From Dermacentor variabilis (Eukaryota > Arthropoda > Arachnida > Ixodida > Ixodidae), in assembly GCF_050947875.1 (NCBI RefSeq), contig NC_134568.1, forward strand, positions 201,491,043-201,555,042: a stretch of DNA of 64,000 nt, written 5' to 3'. The notes beneath the pieces were generated by a model. The model was not told the DNA's origin. It saw only the letters and a program-made list of their open reading frames with translations, and made no database searches. Made by a program: the position numbers and the translations under genes. How positions within the stretch are numbered: position 1 is the first letter of the stretch; each line of letters begins with the position of its first letter. This document shows positions 57,002-64,000 of the stretch, piece by piece.

Positions 57002-57814
57002 AGGGACACTAAAGGCAAATACTAAGTCGACGTAGACTGTAAATACCATCCCAGAAGCGTAGCAACGCTTGTTTCGTGCTAAGAGAATACTTAGTTTACG
57101 AGAAAGCTGCATCTGAAGGGTCCGAATACAGTTATCGCAATTCAAGTCGCGTGCCACCAAACCGAGGAGTGGTGACGTAGCATACGCCATCACCGCCCTA
57201 GCTGCCTGCCTTCGGTGAGTAAAACGGCGCCCGGCAGACGGCGGTGCGGTTTTTTGCTCAAAACGCAAACGCGCGCAGAGCGGCGGATTAGCCGCTGCGG
57301 CTGCTTTTGGTCAAGTGGCGTGGACCGTTCAGCCATCCCACGACACCACATGGAAGTGGAATTCTTTGCTACTTGGCACTTTGTGCGAGTTTCGCGAGCC
57401 AGCAAAACCACGGCAGCACTACGTGATAGCGAAACTACTGAAACGCGAAAGCGCGGAGTCGAGCGAAAACGAAACCTTTCGACCATGCGTTGTTGTCAAG
57501 AGTAATGCCAATGAGTTCGTTTTTATAAAAATGAAATAGAACTGGGCAAGTAGCATTTTCTTCCGTCTTATATGCAATACAGTGATGTTTTTATACCGAG
57601 TGGTTGAATACTAGTGGCAAAATTTAAATGAGGAGTGCCTTCGGTCATCGGGAAAGTACTTCAATGTCACGGGGAAGTCTCTAATCGTGTCCTACATTTA
57701 CCTCAATTTCTCGATTACTAAGGCTCTGTTCGCGATAATATTTTGACGCCTACGAGATTCTCGAGCACTAATCTGTCACTTTAGCTTGACTTACTAGTTG
57801 CCTTTGCTGTCTCT
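57002..57814. mobile_element. TTAA-flanked inverted-repeat element, 813 bp
   Basis: The left end AGGGACACTAAAGGCAAATA and the complement of the right end AGAGACAGCAAAGGCAACTA are flanked by TTAA on both sides (56998-57001 and 57815-57818). A TTAA target is characteristic of piggyBac- or Kolobok-type transposases. No transposase is encoded, so it is non-autonomous. Short open frames inside have no recognised domain. Confidence 0.75.
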
Positions 57815-58642
57815 TTAAAGGCACAGTACACGGAAGCAATTCCTTCTGTGTATCACATGCGTCTCCCACGCACTGCTAGTAAATATCCATTGCTCATTCA
57901 ACTTCGCGCTTGTACACACTGCGGGAAGACGCCACATAGCACGGCGCATCTAAATCAGCAGCACCATGTATTTTCGAGCTCTCCCTAATCAGCCATTTTT
58001 GTTACAGATAAGCCAGGTAGCGAGTGTGTGGGAGTTTTCTTTTTATTCTTATTCTTTTTAAATCCTTTTAGCAATCATAGTCGACACGTATAGGCTGCCT
58101 GATTTGAGACCGCTTTGATTGATTGGACATCAAACCTTCCAAAAAGGGGCTTAATATATTTGCGTGGCAGCAGGTACGTTGCAAAGGGGGGAAAATCTAA
58201 TGGCAGATAGTGGCTCCGCGCCAGAGCGTGAAATTGAGGCCCCACTGCAGGATACATGAAGCACGGTGCAAAAGACACGAAAAACAAGCAGTACGTTCGC
58301 ATAACCCGCCGCACAAGCTTCGCTTTCAAATAAAGAAAGAAAGAAACAACAGTGCCACCACTCAGAAAGCGTTGCTTCACTCCGCTCCCCTCTTCTTTCA
58401 AGACGTGGTAAACCCACTACGCAGGAGCTCAGATCCTTGATGCGCAAGAGCAATCGCTGCTCGTCTCGCCGAGCCAGCACTGCTGCTCTCCGCTACTCTA
58501 TTAGTTGCAACACATCATTCTTCTATCGGTCATTTTTCCTGCTACGAAACTCGGCAAACATGCTCGCTGTAAAAGAAGAAAACCTCCACATATACCTCCA
58601 GTTCAGACGTGTTGAAAGCGCAAGCGGTGCACAGACTAAACA

Positions 58643-58830
58643 TTAAATTCTGAGATTTTACGTGCCAAAACCGGAATACTATTATGAAGCACGCCGTAGT
58701 GGGAGACTCAGAAAATTTTGGCCACCTGGGGATCTAGCGAGCACACGGGCGTTTATGCATTTCCCCCCATCGGTATGTGGCCACAGCGGCCGGGATTTGA
58801 TCGCGCGGCCTCGTGCTTAGCAAAATTTCA
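58643..58830 (-). mobile_element. SINE copy with part of the tRNA-like head
   Basis: Shares TTTTACGTGCCAAAACC, ACGCCGTAGTGGGAGACTC and CGGCCGGGATTTGATCGCGC with the other copies. On the minus strand its start GCACGAGGCCGCGCGATCAA followed by ATCCC is the B-box end of the tRNA-like head. The 3' A-rich tail lies at the low-coordinate end. Confidence 0.8.
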
Positions 58831-61370
58831 CTAAGCTCGTTTTACGAGCGTGCGACCTTTCCGAGAAACACGGGTTTGCAGAATGCTTTCCTTGAGCATT
58901 AATGCAGAGCCACTGTCCAGACTCGAGCTAGCAATAATGCGTAGCATGATACCGCGGTATTAAAGTCTGGCACTCTCTGTTAGCACCAGCAGAAAGAGAT
59001 ACACCTCCGCCAGGCGCTAACACAAGTGCGCACAATCGTGCGACCCTGGCGGGCGAAAACTCCGGCGGCAGCCCAACCGCCATTAGTCCGCAGCGCACGC
59101 TGTAATGACGGCCTACTGCTCCCGAAGCGCGATCGGAAACGTAATTTTCTTACAAAGCTAAAATTGGTTTTAAACCGAAGAGTCGCTAATTGGGATCCAC
59201 CCCCCGCTTTCAAATTCCACTCTGCCGAGTGCCATGGCGACACACGCTCGATGTTATTCGGAAATGTGCGCCGGTCGGTGCGCAGTGTTAATTTCTCTCC
59301 GGAGAGAAAGAAAATAAAAATGAAACAGTACGAACTCGAAAGCACTATTGCAATGGAGAGCGAGCGTTTGGAGGAAGGTAAAAAGAAAAAAAAAAGGAAG
59401 AAAGCGGTGAGAGAGAAGAAAAAGCCCTTACATGTACAGGCAGCGATCGAATGTCAATATTTGAGCAACGTTTCTCTCGCCCCCAATCGATGCTATTGAG
59501 ATGACGCCAGCGACACCACAGTGAAGCACGAAAGGGGGTGGAAAAAAAATAGAAAGCGGAGCAGGTTCTCCGCACAACCTATCGTCGCCTCGAGGTATTC
59601 GTGTTAACTATCATGATTCGATCCCCGGCCGTTCATGTCTAACTGATCCTTTTCCCACCGTGCTCGCTCGCTACTGAGTCGTCGCTATTTTTGTTTCGTG
59701 GCGCGACAGTAGTCCCCCTCATCAGGAATTCATTACGATGCGCCCCACCCTCCGCGTGCAAAACCATCCCCCCGGGTAATGAATTGCGTTTCGGCGCTGG
59801 CAGAATTGGGAAGCCTCGTCCGGCCGCGCGCTGCACCACCTCGGCAATCGGGCCACCAAAAGAGAAAGCCTTTGTCGCTTGGTGACCCCACCGCACTTGG
59901 TATACCTGAACACGCCCTATTGGAAGATACACGCACAGAAAATGCGCGCGCAGGATGCCGTGCACTCGAAGCGCGAGTATTGCACGAAAGGAGCAAACCG
60001 GGAGACAACCGAAACTGCTAAAGAAGGAGAAAGGGGAGGTGAAAGAGTGGCGTTAAAAAGCGCTACGGCTAGTTACTTACACGTGTCACTCCTGCCCATT
60101 GCTATCTTTCCGCGAAAAATAGCTTTCCGGGTGTACCAACACAAAAAGCCATTAATCACCGTTCTTGCACAGTTATTTCAAAGGAATCCCAGTTGCTCCA
60201 CTGTAGCGTGCACAATGTCAAACTTGCAATACATAGTTATAGTCTGCAAAGAAACGTCGCGTTCTCTGTCGCTAAGTGCTCTCAATACATGGGCTGACTT
60301 CTCCATATCCTTGGGGTCACAGCAAAGGAGACCTCGAACCTACATGACGCCTGAGCACACCCACAAGTGATTCGGTATTTTGTAATATTCATCAGTAAGC
60401 GGTCCCGGGCACACGATGCCTTAGTGCACTGTGCACCCAGGTCGGTAGCAACTCATCGCAGACGTGTTCAGTGTCAGTGGATACCCCGAGACCTGCAGCA
60501 GTTTCGCAATATCCGTCAGCCTGCGTTTTAAGGAATGCATTAGTCTTCCACTTAAGAAGTTTCCGAAATCATTCCGCAAAGAAGAAGAAGAAGAAGAAAA
60601 GAAGAAAAGAGAAGAAAAGATACTGTTCTATGGGACGAATGTCTCTAAAAATGGTGATATGGTCTCGGGATACCTATCGACCTATCGGATTAACGTGCCT
60701 TGAGTACTGACGATCTTCAATTGAGAAACTGAAACATGGACTTTAATCTAGTCAAGTTGAATTAATGAAGTTTGCTTCAGTAAAGAGAGAGTCCTTGATT
60801 AATGCACAACTTATTGCGGACGTGTTCACTGTCTGGTATATATGTAATTGACAAATAAAGGTGATATGAGTATGTACAGATCCTAAGAGCTTCCTTCAAT
60901 GGGACATTGTTAAAAAGAGTGCTTGAATGTTGCCGCGTCAATTAAGTGGGTTTACAGTACCAAAGGGGTGCACGATTTTGATAAAACTGTTTGTTGCAAG
61001 AAGATACTCTAATACGGATTATGAAACGTTGTCGCTACCAGCCCCAATTTCTTCTTAAATTATGTGCCCTGCACCACGAGCCCTTCCATCTGTGAAAAAA
61101 AAAGTATAATAAAAGAAATTTCGCAGCTGCGCACCCGAAAAGCGAAACGTCAACTGCGATGACAAATTACTAGACAGGTATGCAAACTAAGGCTAGTCGT
61201 TTCATCGTCCGTGTAAACTTGTAAACATGCGCTTATCAACTGAACTAGCAATCATGGTGTCAGTGCGCACTGGCAAACATGAACACATCACACTCGATAA
61301 CAGCGGGCACTCGCTGTCAAAACGCTGGCGTGAGGAAGCGCGGCAGCAGCAGCGAGCGAAGTGACCTTTA

Positions 61371-61541
61371 GTAATGTAATTATGAGGTTTTACGTGCCAA
61401 AACCACGATTTGATTATGAGGCACGTCGTAGAGGGGGAATCCGGAATAATTTGGACAACCTGGGGTTCTTTAACGGACACCTAAATCTAAGTGCACGGGT
61501 GTTTTCGCATTTCGCCCCCATCGAAATGCGGCTGCCGTGAC
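61371..61541 (-). mobile_element. SINE copy, well conserved
   Basis: Nearly identical to the 31071-31252 copy over GGTTTTACGTGCCAAAACCA, CTGGGGTTCTTTAACG and TTTCGCCCCCATCGAAATGC. Truncated at GCGGCTGCCGTGAC, so the tRNA-like head is absent. Minus-strand orientation. Confidence 0.85.
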
Positions 61542-62615
61542 TTTTTCGCTATCGTTTCAGCGTAAACTGAGCGGCAAGAACACAGCACGCACAAAAGTAT
61601 GAGCCGTTGCCGCACCTATAGACTGTGCCCCCAGTGCAGATCGCCTTGATGACACGGCCCACGCGACCGCGCGCGGCCACGCATACGTATTGCTGCCAGA
61701 GTACAACGCCATCCCCCCCTCTCCACCCCCCGGTGCCTCGTGTGCGACGGAAGACGGCGCGCTTCCTTCCTTCCCACTTTCCTCCCTTCAGCACGCGAGA
61801 TTGAGCCGCAATCGTCGGCTCCCCTCGCACGCTTTCACTCCCACAGACAGCATACGGCGCCCGGCGACGGTGTTTTCGCCCTTGGACTTTATTCGGAACA
61901 TCACGGCGACGGCGGTAAAAATGTTCCCGGAGCGTCCATATAATTGGTATCGCAATAAAATGCAAAGTACAGAAGAAAGGACCCTCCAAATATGTGCGCT
62001 GAACGCTGATGTATTTCAGCTTGTAAATCACCCGTATAACGGCGCATTTTAGCGACAAGTAGCATAGCTTCGTCATTACGAATAGTTTATGTGCTTACGT
62101 ATCCTTTCATGGAGAACGAGAATGGGCATTTCACGGGTGAGGGGTCAAACGTTTTTCACGCCGATTTCCAGGCAACTTGCCTGGGATCCTAATAATGTGT
62201 GAATCATGAGAATGACGCTTAAATGCAATTTAGAAGAGAGCGGGGGTGCTGCAAGAGCCATATTTCCTAAATACATAGCGCTTTCGACGGAATGTTTCAC
62301 AGCGAAGCTCTTAAAGGTAGTTTCGCGACCATCGTCATGCAGCGGTGGAGGCCGGCGCGTGGGACGGTGCGGTCGGCAGCAAATGTCAATCGAAAAGCAA
62401 GGCAGCCTGCGTGGGAGCACCAAAGCGGCCGTATGACAAGTGCGTCGGTGAGAACGCGAATCCGGAAGCCGGTGATGAATCCCCACTAATCACAGCCAGA
62501 AACGCAGCCCTACGTAGCCAGGCGGTTGGAACGTGCTGCCAGAGAGCCGGCGTCGGTAGAGCCGGCGTATAATGCAGGTCCAACATACGCCGTATATAAC
62601 GACAAGACTTATAGA

Positions 62616-62673
62616 AACTAAATTCTGAGACTTTTACGTGCTAAAACCACCGTCTAATTATGAGTCACGACCG
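62616..62673 (-). mobile_element. SINE 3'-end fragment
   Basis: Only the A-tail side is present: AAATTCTGAGACTTTTACGT, GCTAAAACCACCGTCTAATT and ATGAGTCACGA. The left boundary resembles that of the 58643 copy (TAAATTCTGAGA...TTTTACGTGC), suggesting a shared 3' end. Strongly 5'-truncated. Confidence 0.65.
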
Positions 62674-62859
62674 AAATCCCCAAGTTACAGCATGCCTTGA
62701 TCTGGGCGAGTTCATTCGTCTTGCTGGCAGCGCTATAACAGCGCACAGGGCGAAGACGAAAAGGGACACATGTGACAGTGCAGGCGCAATGATGATGATG
62801 ACAATGATGACGATGATGTCCGTCCGTCCGTCCATCCCCACACTATTGCACATAACCAC

Positions 62860-62945
62860 AATGGGGAGTAGCAGGCTAGAGACACGCTCTCCAGGCCGAC
62901 CTCTCCTCCTTTCTCTTCATTAAAATCTCCTCTCTCTCACACAAT
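62860..62945 (+). mobile_element. Possible LINE 3' end fragment with (TC)n tail
   Basis: CCAGGCCGACCTCTCCTCCT, then CTTTCTCTTCATTAAAATCT ending in CTCTCTC, resembles a LINE 3' UTR with an ATTAAA signal and a microsatellite tail, like the AATAAAG...TATC tail at 10479-10504. No coding part is recognisable. Confidence 0.3.
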
Positions 62946-63375
62946 GGGGAGACAGGCCAAGGAGCAGGCAGTACATTTAAAATAAAAGGCAATAAAAGAA
63001 TTAAACAAAGGAAACAGAAGAGAAAACATGCATAGTTGCTGATGATGAATGAAACTCAGAATTACCTAGAAAGAAGAATGATAATTTCAAATTAGCGCCG
63101 CAATGTTTATCAGTTGCAAATAAAATTGTACATTACAAAGCAAAGATCGCTGTGGCTGAGTCCGAGGCCTCGATAGTAATAGCCAAGGCTCCGATAGAAA
63201 GGGTAATTGTGTAAGTCAATGAAAGCCTAACTTAGCGAAACAGAGCCTGGACAAGTTTTTTTTTTCTTAGCAGCGACGTTTTGCACACATACTGTCGAAT
63301 GTGCCCCTTCTCGTATTCGTCCACTGCGCTGTCAGAACGCTATCACATATATAGTTATACCTTGTTGACACAAAA

Positions 63376-63376
<1 letters not shown>

Positions 63377-63415
<39 letters not shown>
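63377..63415. repeat. (ATT)n microsatellite
   Basis: About 13 uninterrupted TTA/ATT units. Confidence 0.95.
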
Positions 63416-64000
63416 TCATTAGAACTCGGTCGGCCACACTGCCAGCAACTAGGCAGAAATTCATATACTAAAATCGAAGTGGGCTATAATGGCTCAGCTC
63501 AGCTACCTCAGCCCGATATGCGCACACGTTTATAAGACTACGTATATGCAAGCACTTGGGCTGTTCAGCTGCAGAGAGCTGAGGCGCACAGCTGTTGCAT
63601 TTTACACAGGGAGGCTGTCATTGCGCAACTTCCGGCGGCTGGCAACGTACGATAGCAACTTCCCACATATGAACAGCTGGCTGTTTTCGTTTCATTCCGT
63701 TCTAAAGCAGCCGTTCAATCGACACATGTTGCAATCGCTTTTTTTCTTTTTTCCGGCCGACTGGTCTACGAAGAAAATGAGAAAATTCCCTTCACCTGCT
63801 CTTTGTGCATGCGTTTGTGAAAAATGTGCCAAGGTTCACGAAAATGAATAAACAACGCCTGCCCTACGATTAGCAGTTAACATATTGTCGTCGCCTCCAA
63901 CTTATGGCACGCAAGTCTCTTTATACAACATGTTCCTATGGGTGGGCAGCGCAACCCGGACGAAGGACGAGAGGAAGTACACAACACGAGCGCAGACTAA

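Larger units (their letters stand above)
57815..64000. other. Distal upstream region, repeats only
   Basis: No gene recognised. It contains SINE copies (58643-58830, 61371-61541, 62616-62673), A/G-rich tracts (59381-59425, 60580-60625), a possible LINE 3' end (62860-62945) and (ATT)n (63377-63415). The region 59640-60020 is GC-rich and open in several frames on both strands but has no domain I recognise. The final 60 bases (GACGAAGGACGAGAGGAAGT...) read like the start of a dispersed repeat cut by the window edge; this is an impression only. Confidence 0.45.

Noticed and set aside
59639..60021. Overlapping open frames on both strands
   Set aside because: GC-rich sequence keeps several frames open; none shows a domain.

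Overview
This window looks like nuclear genomic DNA of a hard (ixodid) tick. The evidence is large introns with GT/AG splice sites, a metazoan HMG-box transcription-factor gene, and six copies of a tRNA-headed SINE of the kind known from ixodid ticks (Ruka-like, from memory). A (TATC)n-tailed LINE, mariner and pogo/Tigger-type DNA transposons, fold-back elements and many microsatellites fit the same picture. The species cannot be named from sequence alone. No prokaryotic operon, CRISPR array, rRNA or functional tRNA gene was found.

The one confidently identified gene is a TOX-family HMG-box gene on the minus strand. Nine coding exons lie between 46468 (first visible exon) and 13503 (stop codon). 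They join with consistent splice phases into 477 codons plus stop, and the N-terminal exon or exons are missing. In transcript order the protein has a FHTPSFGDEEFEIPPI-type N-terminal signature, Met/Pro/Gln-rich linkers, a Ser/Asp-rich segment, a lysine-rich nuclear localisation stretch, one HMG box, a Gln/Met-rich region and the cysteine-containing TOX C-terminus. The 3' UTR probably runs to tandem AATAAA signals at 12676-12687. Exon 19672-19872 has a second in-frame donor 15 bases downstream.

Region by region: 1-420 is a CpG-rich, promoter-like island with three CCAAT boxes and abutting CACGTG and TGACGTCA sites. From 421 to about 12670 there is no recognised gene, but there is a GATAA-rich minisatellite, a SINE, a perfect 47-bp-arm hairpin, an internally deleted pogo-type transposon and a 5'-truncated LINE. 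From 12670 to 46468 is the TOX gene. Its introns carry a nearly intact mariner with one frameshift, three TA-flanked CAGT-ended elements, two CAGGGTG-ended fold-back elements, SINEs and minisatellites. From 46469 to 64000 is upstream or first-intron sequence with a TTAA-flanked element, two fold-backs, three SINE copies, a double Grainyhead-like palindrome and simple repeats.

Base composition changes abruptly near 23.4-23.6 kb, inside one TOX intron. Lower coordinates are AT-rich and CpG-poor, except for the transposons and the 5' island. Higher coordinates are CpG-rich. I found no new multi-gene system. The most interesting signals are this CpG boundary, the transposon content of the TOX introns, the alternative donor and the regulatory motif clusters.
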